In this document: positions 32,237-41,856 of the stretch, in pieces
Layout of the letters: every line of letters begins with the position of its first letter
Numbering within the stretch: position 1 is the first letter of the stretch
Source of the DNA: Immersiella caudata
Taxonomy: Eukaryota > Ascomycota > Sordariomycetes > Sordariales > Lasiosphaeriaceae
Length of the DNA stretch: 64,000 nt
NCBI GenBank assembly: GCA_030512335.1
Contig: JAULSU010000005.1
Location: 3,286,001 to 3,350,000 of the forward strand
Direction of reading: 5' to 3'
Notes under the pieces: generated by a model
What the model was told of the DNA's origin: nothing
What the model saw: the letters and a program-made list of their open reading frames with translations, nothing else
The model's database searches: none
Program-made: the position numbers and the translations under genes

Positions 32237-34489
32237 TCTGGACGCCAACCCAAATCAAGAAACGAGCGGATTAGGCACGCGCGCCGAGAGAACAGGATAG
32301 CTTAGGGCTCGCCAGACGACTTCCACGGCATAGTCGGAATTGGCAGTTCTCCAAAGTAAGGTACCGTTGCGGTGCGTCGCGCAGTGTCTGCCGTTTCCAG
32401 GAATTGTTGTCGAGGCGTTCGTTGTTTGCCACGCGGAACAAGTGTGGGATGTGGGATGTGGGATGTGACGTCGCCAATCAATCCGCGTATTGGCGCAGGC
32501 ACCTGTTCCGGCAGCTTGCCGGCGTCTGCCGAGAAGCTTGGCATTGGACTCGTCCCGTCCTCCAGCTTGACATCACGTCCCGGTTCTCAAGGTGAAAGAA
32601 AACTGGAAAAAATATATATTAATATTCCAGCCTCCCTCAACGGCGCAAACGTCATAGGTAGAGCAACGCCTAGTCGCGAAGTCGTAGTAACGGTGCGGTG
32701 TCAACCAGCACCTTGGACAGCTGAATGGGGTTAGGGTTGTTGAGTTATCTTGACCAATGCTGACCAAAGACGCTGCGGAAAACCAGCTCCTCCGAATCTC
32801 CAACAGATCGGCAATCGGGGTCGCATACTTGTCCGATGCGCCCCGCGGGAAGCGAGTGCTATTCCATGTGGGGTATGGTCTCTTGTTGCAGCCTTATCCG
32901 CAGGTCGATGGCTAGCATGAGAGCGGTGTGGCACGAGTTGCAATATCGAGTCCACGGAAAGACCGCTGCAGGGCTCAATCAATCAGTCAGGACGGGTTCG
33001 GCCCTAACCAAGAAACAGGTCATGTCAATTGACATGCGGTCATCTCTGGGTCGTGGGCGACTGACCGCTGGCCTCAGTTGGGCATTTTGGGAAAATTACG
33101 TCGTGCCATCACGCCTCGGGCACACGACCTGAGAAGAGCTAGATAAACCTCAACGATGTTTTCCCCTCCGAAGTTACCCTGCGATGGCTGCACAAAACAC
33201 TGTCTCATCTCTACGGTCGTAATGTCTCGAAACATTTAATGTAGACTGATCTCGATCCATCCCGTCGAGAGGCCAACCCCCGCGCTGTTCAATAATCGGT
33301 TGGCTTTCAGTGTCATCCCCGCCCGCTCATCCTTCGCCCGGCTTCGTCCGCAAACAAGGCTCGAAAGGGGCACCAACACAGACGCCACCGGCTCGCTCGG
33401 AACGACACTTCGTCTTCGCTCACCTCACAGAACCGCGTGGCACAACCACCTGCTATCCGAATCAGAACCGACATTCGTTTTGGCCCCACTCGAGCGCGCT
33501 GCGTGGTAATTGTCATATGCTTTTTTTCTTACTGGCAAGAACCTCGTCCGCACGCGAACCCGACGGGGCGGCACAACTTGACTTGCGTCCGATCTTTTCT
33601 CGAACCCACCCTCTCGGCATCAGCACCACCAGACCGCGGATTTGGCTCCATTCCATCCGCACTGCTTGACGAATCGACTTCCGGCCTCTGACTCCAGCTC
33701 CCGGGATCCCAGCTGTCGCGCTCGCACGCTGGTCGGGTGCAAGGCGCTGCCCAGACGGCTGCGAGCTAGCTGCCCCCGCTCGGCGTTTTGATCCGCCTCG
33801 TTGGCACCAGCTCGAATCCAAGGGCAGCCCGGCCTCTACAAAACTTCCTCCTATCCCGCACGCTGGCGGGCACCCTTTATTATTGCTCTGTACTCGCAGG
33901 CGGATCTCTGGACGATATATCACGACTCCCTTTTGCTTTCGCACGCAGCACGCACCACCCGGCCGATCGCTCCTGCCAACCCTGGCATTCGCACAAACAT
34001 TACACTCCCACTGCAGACGCCAAAGCACCCACTGGACGCTGGACTAAGGTGCGGCCGCGGCTTCGTGTGCCACCACCGTCATCGAACTCGACGCCCTGGG
34101 CTATTTAGGTGCCTATTGCTCAACAGCCGCGCAACTCGTCCCTTTTTGTCGGATTTGGACGTTTGGCCGTTATCTCCTCGACCGGTTCGTCGAGCAGCCA
34201 ATGGCAGCTGGTGCTGTCGCTGGTGTGGTTTTACTTCAGCTTGGGAGCTTCCCGTAGGGAGGTTTGCTAGTTACCGTTGCGACGCTCTGCTGGCGGGGTG
34301 TTATGAGATCGCCAACCCATCCGTTGCCACTTCGAGGACTGGACTCCAACTCTGTGCTAGACACTGGAACTTTATTCAACTCTTCCTGAAGCTGGTTCTT
34401 CATGCCTTCCGTCTCCTCTCCACTACCATCGCACTCCCTGTTTTATTTTGTCCAAGAACGGAAGGTCCAGGGGCTATTAGGGTTCCACG
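32237..34489. other. Intergenic region, divergent promoters; no gene seen
   Basis: About 2.2 kb between GPI18 (minus) and the 632-residue protein (plus). A plus frame 33801-34751 is open but overlaps the next gene in another frame and starts at TTG. The half from 33300 to 34480 is C-rich and may be a long leader. A doubled TTAGGG-like motif lies at 32727-32739. Confidence 0.45.
32443..32463. repeat. Short tandem repeat, tgtggga x3
   Basis: Three perfect 7-base units followed by tgtgacgtc, which contains a TGACGTC CRE-like core. It is about 210 bases upstream of the GPI18 ATG. Confidence 0.8.
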
Positions 34490-36388
34490 ATGTTTCTGCA
34501 CTCAGGAGCTGGCCTTCACGGCCATGAATATTCCGCCCGCTCTTCCTCTCCGGCTGCTACCGCCGCAGCATCCTCCCAACCAGCTAGTAACCTACGATCT
34601 CCCCTTTTACGATCCACCCTCGTTCCCGCCAAGACACGTACGAACGTCGACGGCCGCGCTGCGCCACCCGCCCTCCGACAACGACCGGTATCCGATTATA
34701 TTCCCCGAAAGGTGTCGACGCCCGAGCCGGTTGTTCGCTTCCAGGAGATAGAAGAGGAAGAAGAATCCGCCTCCGGTATGCACGAGGACGGTCTGCTCTC
34801 CGAGTCAGAACTTAGCGAGGCAACCGCCTTCTCTCTCGATACCACCGCAACCAAGCGGGGAGGCATGCGCCGGCGCCGACGGCCATCACACAAGAGCACT
34901 CGTTACTTTTTAGGATACCCGACCCCCAGCAGGTTTGACAAGACCAGGGTGATCAAGAAGGTTATCCCTCGGTTATTGCTGCAGCTACAGAAAGTATCAG
35001 AAGATGGAAGGTCGCGCCCTGTTCTGGAGGTGTTCCCGGCGTCGAGAGTTGCTGGGCCGGTTATAGCTCCCCGGCTCGCTAAACGATTTCCGGGAATCTT
35101 TGGAGTCAAGCGGCATCTGGGATTTGACGACATAGTGCTGGTGAGGAGGGATGACGACGACTCATTTTCCGAGACCGAGAGCGAAGGCGACGAGAGTCTA
35201 GAAAAAAGAAGACTCCTAGCTGTTTACAGCCCGCTCAAACACTCCGAAGAAGCAGAAATCGTGCTGGAAGATGGGTCTCTTTGGGTTGCAAAACCCCGAG
35301 CTAACGGATCCTACGATTTCCTGCACGTCGACGAGCATGGCGTTCCCACCACGGTCCGTTGGGCTCGCAGGAGTACAACTCCCACTGCCGACACTATCCC
35401 GACAGAAGCAGCCTCGCCCGCAACCTCATCGCTAACAACACCTTCACAAACTCGGTTTACCTTTAGCATTATCAACCCCTTAACACGCCGTCATCCCGTT
35501 ATGGCGACGTTGACACAGTCTACCCTCGAGATACAAGACACCTATACCCCGGTTTCCTCGTCCTACGGCCAGTATCCTCCGCACAGGAACGGGGGTCGTA
35601 CCCTCTCCCTGACAGCATCATCACCTGTATTTTGGGGGGCGACAACTCTATCATCGCCCTCTAAGTGGTCCTCCACAGGCTCAACGACTGACGGGGAAAG
35701 TGAAGATGGTATCATCGCTCTCCCTTCGGCTTCGGAAATCGATTCTAGACGGGTAGCGCACCCGATAGATGACTCGGTCAAGATACTTATTTCCGTGACG
35801 GCCTTGTGGGTGACTTTACGCTCAGGGTGGTCAGCAGGTCTAATGCTTAATAACGCTGATCTACTAAGTTCACCCTCTACCTCCACAAGGTCGTCACGGC
35901 GTCACACCTGGAGCCGCACAAACTCCGACACTTGCAGCAGACAAGCACAAACTCCACAACCCTTCGAGCCAGAGGTACTTGCGCCCCCTACAAAACGTTA
36001 CTCGATGCCATTACCCTCCACAGACAAGCCAAAAGTCTCGAGCCCACCGACATCGCGTGCGCCCACTCCTCCAGTTTCTGGCTCCAAAGATCTCCCGCAT
36101 CGTGCTACCAGCACCGGAGCAGCATTCATGCAGCGCCGGAGGCAGAGATCAGAAGCGAGCGAGAAAGACGAGGGGAAGAGGGCCCGCCCCTATTTCCAAA
36201 AGCCTGTCTTGCAAAACCCGAGCTCCGTGACCGTCTCTGCAATTACATCCAGCACAACATCTGGACAGGGCAGTCTCGGGGAGAGTATGACGTCAGCACG
36301 GGGTGTGGACCAAAAGGAGACGTTGGCTGGCAAGAAAGGAGTGCGCTCGAGATTGTCCAGATGGATCCACAAGATTGGATCGCGTTAG
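34490..36388 (+). CDS. Uncharacterised conserved-looking fungal protein, 632 residues
   Basis: A single exon starting at ATG 34490. The first 130 residues are Ser/Ala/Pro-rich and acidic (VRFQEIEEEEESASG), then a strongly basic patch (GGMRRRRRPSHKSTRYFLG). Residues about 140-330 look folded: FDKTRVIKKVIPRLLLQLQKV, RPVLEVFPASRV, FDDIVLVRRDDDD, ILEDGSLWVAKP and a VHVDEHGVPTTVRWARR-like strand. The alternating strands and the position of lipid- or surface-binding basic residues resemble a PH-like barrel, but I cannot confirm this. A FTFSIINPLTRRHPVMATL motif follows. Further downstream are a hydrophobic patch (VKILISVTALWVTLRSGWSAG), Ser/Thr/Pro-rich sequence and a basic end (RSRLSRWIHKIGSR). 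No signal peptide. The length, single exon and stable codon use argue that it is real. Function is unknown. Confidence 0.75.
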   Translation: MFLHSGAGLHGHEYSARSSSPAATAAASSQPASNLRSPLLRSTLVPAKTRTNVDGRAAPPALRQRPVSDYIPRKVSTPEPVVRFQEIEEEEESASGMHEDGLLSESELSEATAFSLDTTATKRGGMRRRRRPSHKSTRYFLGYPTPSRFDKTRVIKKVIPRLLLQLQKVSEDGRSRPVLEVFPASRVAGPVIAPRLAKRFPGIFGVKRHLGFDDIVLVRRDDDDSFSETESEGDESLEKRRLLAVYSPLKHSEEAEIVLEDGSLWVAKPRANGSYDFLHVDEHGVPTTVRWARRSTTPTADTIPTEAASPATSSLTTPSQTRFTFSIINPLTRRHPVMATLTQSTLEIQDTYTPVSSSYGQYPPHRNGGRTLSLTASSPVFWGATTLSSPSKWSSTGSTTDGESEDGIIALPSASEIDSRRVAHPIDDSVKILISVTALWVTLRSGWSAGLMLNNADLLSSPSTSTRSSRRHTWSRTNSDTCSRQAQTPQPFEPEVLAPPTKRYSMPLPSTDKPKVSSPPTSRAPTPPVSGSKDLPHRATSTGAAFMQRRRQRSEASEKDEGKRARPYFQKPVLQNPSSVTVSAITSSTTSGQGSLGESMTSARGVDQKETLAGKKGVRSRLSRWIHKIGSR

Positions 36389-37015
36389 ATGCGCGCTCGC
36401 ACAACGGCATTGGCTCGCAGGTTGTCGCGACGCAAGTGAGTGGTGGCATGTGTGACATTACATGTGTATACCCTTATGTTGCGAATTGATACGATACTTG
36501 TTGGTACTTGTGATGCCATGTTGACATGTTTCAAGCCTTCCATGTTTTTGCCCCTTTTGTGAAAACATCCCTGCAGTAGTATCCCTAGTGAAACGAAACG
36601 ACCAACCGACCACACGTTTGCCCGCCCACTTTAGAGAAAATATCGTCCCATTTCACTTACAACGGCGGCTCGCCTGCTCCCATTTCCACTCCCCGCGTCC
36701 ATCTATCGTATGCTGTCCCTGAACTCCGGGAGTGCACAATTTAGCCGCGAATGGCAGACTATCCCCCAAATTCCGAACGGCTTTCAGGGCGGAGTCCCCT
36801 CCGCATGCAACGCCCGTACGGATTGCTACCTAACTGGTTGCCTTGTATATATGTCCACCAATCATCTCGGCGCCGCAGCTGTATTTCTTCCGTAATGTGT
36901 AACCGAGTTAGTTCTTAAATGCAAGGTACTTATACCTCTCGCCACATGTTGATTCTGTGATCGTGACCGCGAATCCAACCTCACGCCGCATGACGAGCCC
37001 ATCGAAGCCGTCACA
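36389..37015. other. Intergenic region, no gene seen
   Basis: Contains the 3'UTR of the preceding gene and the promoter of the pectinesterase. A TATA-like tatatatg is at 36846-36853, about 165 bases before the start codon. Confidence 0.5.
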
Positions 37016-38098
37016 ATGAAACTCCTCCCTCTTCCTCTCTTGACCGGGCTCCTCATTCCCTCCGCCCTCGCCACCTCCCGGATCTCACCTCCTTCCTCGA
37101 ACTGCTTGGTCGTCTCAAAATCCCCATCTACGGGACAATACTCCACCGTCAGCGCGGCCGTAAACGCCATCGCCGCTTCGCAGTCCACCTCCCTGCAATG
37201 CATATTCATTTACCCCGGTACCTACTCTGAACAGGTTACTGTACCGAGCCTCAAGACTTCTCAGCTAAGCATCTATGGCTCTACGACGGATACGTCTTTG
37301 TACACCGCCAACACTGTCACTATTACTTCTTCGCTGTCTCAAGCGCATGGGCTGAGTAACGATGAGAGCGGCACGCTCAGGGTTAAGGCGAAGGGGTTTA
37401 GGTTGTACAACGTGAATGTGAATAATGGGTATGGGAAGGGCAGCCAGGCGGTGGCGTTAAGCGCGCAGACGGATAGTGGGTATTATGGGTGTCGGTTTAC
37501 GGGGTATCAGGATACCGTGTTGGCGAATGCGGGGAGGCAGGTTTACTCGAGATGTTTGGTGCAGGGGGCGACGGACTTTGTGTTTGGGAGAAGGGGGCAG
37601 GCGTGGTTTGAGAGGTGTGATATCAGGGTTGTGGAGGCAAGTTTGGGATATGTTAGTGGTAAGCTGGAGTATTCCTGATGGTGTGGTTGAGGAGATCGTC
37701 CGGGAATGCGGCTGACGTTGTGATGCCTAGCGAATGGGAGGGAGTCGGCGTCTGGGGAGAGTTATTATGTGTTCAACAGGGGTGCTGTGGCGGCGGCGGC
37801 TGGACACAACGTGCCGAATGGGGCGTATTATCTGGGCAGGCCGTGGGGAGCGTATGCGAGGGTCGTCTTCCAGCGGATGGAGATTTCGGCCGTGATCAAC
37901 CCGGCTGGCTGGAGGATCTGGAATAATGGGGATGAGCGGATCAGTGGCGTGCTTTTTGGAGAATATGGGAATACCGGATCGGGAGCATCGGGAACGAGGG
38001 CGCATTTCGCGAAGAAGCTTGGTGAGCCGGTGGCTATGGCGACAGTCCTGGGGAGCGGATATGCGAGTGAAACATATTATGATGCGAGCTACTTTTGA
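37016..38098 (+). CDS. CE8 pectin methylesterase, secreted
   Basis: Two exons, 37016-37658 and 37731-38098, 336 residues. Residues 1-20 are a signal peptide (MKLLPLPLLTGLLIPSALAT). The right-handed beta-helix of CE8 is clear: the catalytic pair is Asp166 in GYQDTV and Asp187 in GATDFVFG, Gln144 precedes them (GSQAVALS), and Arg251 sits in YLGRPWG. The enzyme removes methyl groups from homogalacturonan in plant cell walls, so that pectate lyases and polygalacturonases can act. The intron (72 nt) splits an Ala codon and restores LGYVSANGRES. There is no carbohydrate-binding module. Codons in the first half end mostly in C and in the second half mostly in G, as in several genes of this window. 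Confidence 0.95.
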
Positions 38099-39414
38099 GC
38101 ATTAGCATATCAAACGGGAGAGGGAAACCCTAACGGTCGAAAGAGCGAGTCTAGAACCTGCGATCTGCCTCGGAGCTTGGTGTTGACAGGAAGGCGATGT
38201 CTCAATCCCACGGCGCGGATCTTGTGCATGTCTCCTGACAGCACGTCTCGAGTGACTGTCGTCGAACCGGACTTGTGTTGTATTGAGGCTCGGGACATTG
38301 ATGGACGCAATGAAGGCTGAGATGGCGCAGTAATGCCGTGATAGGCCGAGACACAAGGAGGTTCTGCGGTCGCACCAAATATAGAACATTCCCCCGCATC
38401 AACCATTCGTGGCACGTCACACAAGTCAATGTCAACGACGGTGGCAGAAGCGGAGATGGATTCTGGAAGAGCCCGCACGGCTCTCCATACTTTGGCAGAA
38501 GCATCGCAATGGTAATGTGGAAGCCTGGCGAGATTGTTTTTGCAATTCTCTGACGTTAGGTAAGACGGCATCAGCAAGATCAAAGCGCTTGCTCGCAAAA
38601 CAGATAGTTCACCAGGCTACAGCACCACCTGTGGGCAGGGGAGATTTTTGGGCAAAACTGGCAACGAGGAAGGAGCGGCTAACCACGAGGCGGCCCGCTC
38701 TGATCGACGAATGTGGGAAAGAACACCTGGGTTTCCTGCCGTTCTCCTCGGATGGGATTTATTTTCCATTGATTCTGACAGCCAATCCTGCAGACGCTGC
38801 GCCGTACAGCCGCACAACAGCAGATTTATTGTGGCTTGCCATAGCCTGGTTCCTGAGAGTGGGCGCGGCCAGGCCTCTCATTTCAGAACAAGCGCGGGCG
38901 AGGGTCTCCGAACGCAAGTCTGCGGAAGTCGCACCAACGCACTTACTCGACGCTGGACTTTCACCGCGTTTTCGTGGTGTTTTGCTTGTTCTCTGTCAGC
39001 CATCACGTCAGCGTCAAAACCCATCATCCGCCAGATTCGAGGAAGTCGGTCGGTTTCCCAGTTCGCTGCCAACAAAAATCCAAGGACGTCGTCGTCGGCT
39101 TTGGGGAAGTCCCAGGCCACCGTTATCTTCCGTGTGGGGGCTGTGGGTGCCTGGCTGTGTCAATCTGCCTCCCGCCCAACTTTTGCCGTGTAAGTGGTCA
39201 ACCCAGGACGAATGAGGCAGCATCACTCAGAGTAAGCCCTGCCAACTAATTAACACTACTCTGCCCAAGCCCACCGCTCATCGACAACTTTCTGTGGAAT
39301 TTGAGATGTCTTAGAAGGCGGACCAATTCCTTCTCTCAAAAAAACCGTGCTAGGTTCCAACATTCCACAGCCACTGGTCACAAAGCATCGGGATGTGCTC
39401 TTTTAAGCTTGGGC
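38099..39414. other. Intergenic region, no gene seen
   Basis: About 1.3 kb with overlapping open frames on both strands (for example 38409-39215 plus) that have no recognisable motif. Probably the promoter and leader of the RBR ligase gene. Confidence 0.4.
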
Positions 39415-41856
39415 ATGTGTGATCCCATCGAGGGCGTTGAAAGGCTCCTCCACCTCGAAGAACCGTCCGACTTCGATGTACCCTATCACCGTTATAAGTC
39501 TCCGTCTCGACGTTCCAAGGACGGTGGAAGAGGCACATCGTCCCGTTAAGGGCGACATTTGACGATGCGAGTTTCTGGGTTGTCAGATTGCCCCCGACCT
39601 GGACATCGACCCTCGGATGACACGGCCCCGCCGTTCACAAATCGACGTCTCTCATACCTGGTCCGCTCAAACGCTCTTATCCGCGGTCTCAGGAGTCCAT
39701 CACTTACCGGCGAGGGAAATGACACCCAAGAACGGCAGCCAGTTGCACCACTCGAGCCGAATATCCCAAGCGGGCCTTCAGAGTTGACGTGCAGGGCCGC
39801 ATCACGGAGGCATCGCCGTGAAGGATCTAGCAATGTCTACGACGAGCCCGGGGAATCCTCAACCCGACCAGCTCAGATACACACACGCCGCGGCAGCCAT
39901 GAAATCCAGCACCGAAGCCAAGACAAGGGGAGAGAGCCAGTCACGCCTGAGAGCAGTGAAAGCGACTTGATTCAACAACTGCGACACGAGAAAGAGGTTC
40001 TCGAACGACAGAACGCCGAGCTTGAGCACAAATTCAAGCAAAGTTCGGAGCTGTTGAGGTCGTTGGGGCACGAGCCGGACTCCCCAATCAATTTCGAAAC
40101 ATCATCTAGCAAGGTCGCACAAGGTACCCAAAAGGACATGGGTGACAAGGGGCTACAAAAATCGTCTCTATTTCTCGGAGTTGGCTTGACGCCTCGGGGT
40201 ATCATGTTTCTCAAACTCCTGGAACGCCAGATGAAGAGGCAGAGCCCTTCGAGCAAGTACCACCTCGACAAGGCTCTCGATCTGGAACAGGCCGCTGCAT
40301 TTGCCCAACTACTCGATTCACAACAGCACCTCTTAAACCCTCGATCCAGTTGGATAACAGTTTGCGCGTTATGCCACGTTCCTCGTTTCAGGGGGGTGCC
40401 CGTTGCATCTTCGGTCAGCGATCCAGCCTTGACGCTCTTCATGCGTACTCCTTCCGAGTGTCCCGACATCTTCAACGAGTTTCACTCTTCATCTGTCGGC
40501 ACTACATATTGCTGTTCGAAGTCTATATGCGACTCTTGTTACGTCCGCGAGACTTGCGCAAGCTTTAGGAGGGATTTTTGGTTCAACCTGGACTCCGAGT
40601 ATTGGATCAAATGCCCATACCCATCGTGCAGCTCGAGATTCGCCTTGAGACACGAACTTGAGATCGAAAGCTTGCTCACATCTCTGAGTGACCCAGAAGT
40701 TCTCAGTCATACCATCCAGTTCAACCATGCCAGCTCCTTACGCGCTGCTCTTCGAAGTCTCGATCCACGTCCCCATCCTGACGCTCTCGTTCGCGCTGCC
40801 CGGCTGGCTAAGAGGCTACAAAGCAGAGGGTTGATGTGCGACGCCTTTGGTATCGAGGGACCCCTTGACACGACCGTGAAGACGATGCCAGTCGATTCGA
40901 TCGTTGGCTCAGGGACCCTTCAGGTGCCCATTTTTGTCAACCTCCTGATCCTTCAGGGATCGGGTAACGAGTCCGAGGTTGGCCGTGAATGCGCAGTCTG
41001 TGCCGAGAGGCTCGTCGACGTAACTGATGGCACGCCGGAGGGTGAGGCTCGGTGGGTGGCAGCAACGAGCGGCTTCCCGGGAGAGTGGACGCGGATGATT
41101 CGATCTTTTCCATCTCCTTCATCGCTCCCGGTCTGCAGCAGAAACCATGATTTGGACATTTGCAACACATGCTTGGCACAACACATTGCAACTCAACTCG
41201 AGTCAAGGGGCCGCGCGGGCTCAGAACAGTTAACCTGCCCTTCTCCAGGCTGCGGTCATGCGTACTCGCACGATGAGATACGGATGCTGGCTTCGCCTGA
41301 AGCATTTGTACAGTACGACAAGCTACGCCTACTCGGACATCTCGCCACACTCCCCAACTTCCGATGGTGTCTCCGCGAAGGCTGTCAGATGGGCCAAGTC
41401 TATGACTTCTCCGCCATGCATAACTTTCCGGGAACCCGTCAACGCAGCCGCATCGTGTGTGATGCGTGCGGTTTCGAAATGTGCTTCTACCACCAAATGC
41501 CGTGGCACGAAGGCCAGACATGTACCGACTACGATGCGAATCAAGGCGATCCTGAGGCGGAAGCAACGGCGCAATGGCTACGACGAAACACCAAACCGTG
41601 TCCGGGACTTTGTGGGGCTGCTGTCGAGAAGAAGGGAGGGTGCTTTCATATGACATGTCAGGTGTGTCGGTTTGAGTTCTGTTGGGAGTGTTTGGCGGAT
41701 TGGGCGGCCATTGCAAATGTCGATCCGATTACAACCAGGAGGAGATATCGAAGGGACGCACATAACCAAGGTTGCTACTTTAGAGAGGCGAACGCCCCAG
41801 AGGCGACTATGGTGGCAGGCAATACGGTTGTGGATGCACTGGGAGACTATATGTGA
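39415..41856 (+). CDS. RBR-type E3 ubiquitin ligase with an extra RING-like module
   Basis: The preferred model has two exons, 39415-39544 and 39587-41856, 799 residues. The 42-nt intron has a gttaag donor and cag acceptor and keeps the frame; without it the gene would start at ATG 39565. A disordered N-terminus and a coiled coil (LRHEKEVLERQNAELEHKFK) come first. A Cys-rich module follows at about residues 303-392 (CALC, YCCSKSICDSC, KCPYPSC). Then comes the RBR unit: RING1 from Cys512 (ECAVC to CPSPGC), IBR from Cys638 (WCLREGC to CDACGFEMC), and RING2 from Cys715 (CPGLC). Cys729 in KKGGCFHMTC is the expected thioester Cys, which accepts ubiquitin from E2 and passes it to the target. The substrate is unknown. 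The N-terminal exon is less certain than the rest. Confidence 0.88.

Noticed and set aside
33801..34751. 316-codon plus-strand frame
   Set aside because: Starts at TTG, overlaps the 632-residue gene in another frame, and has no conserved-looking motif; most likely leader sequence.
36288..36297. Perfect TGACGTCA CRE element
   Set aside because: Lies inside the coding sequence of the 632-residue protein, so a regulatory role is not supported.
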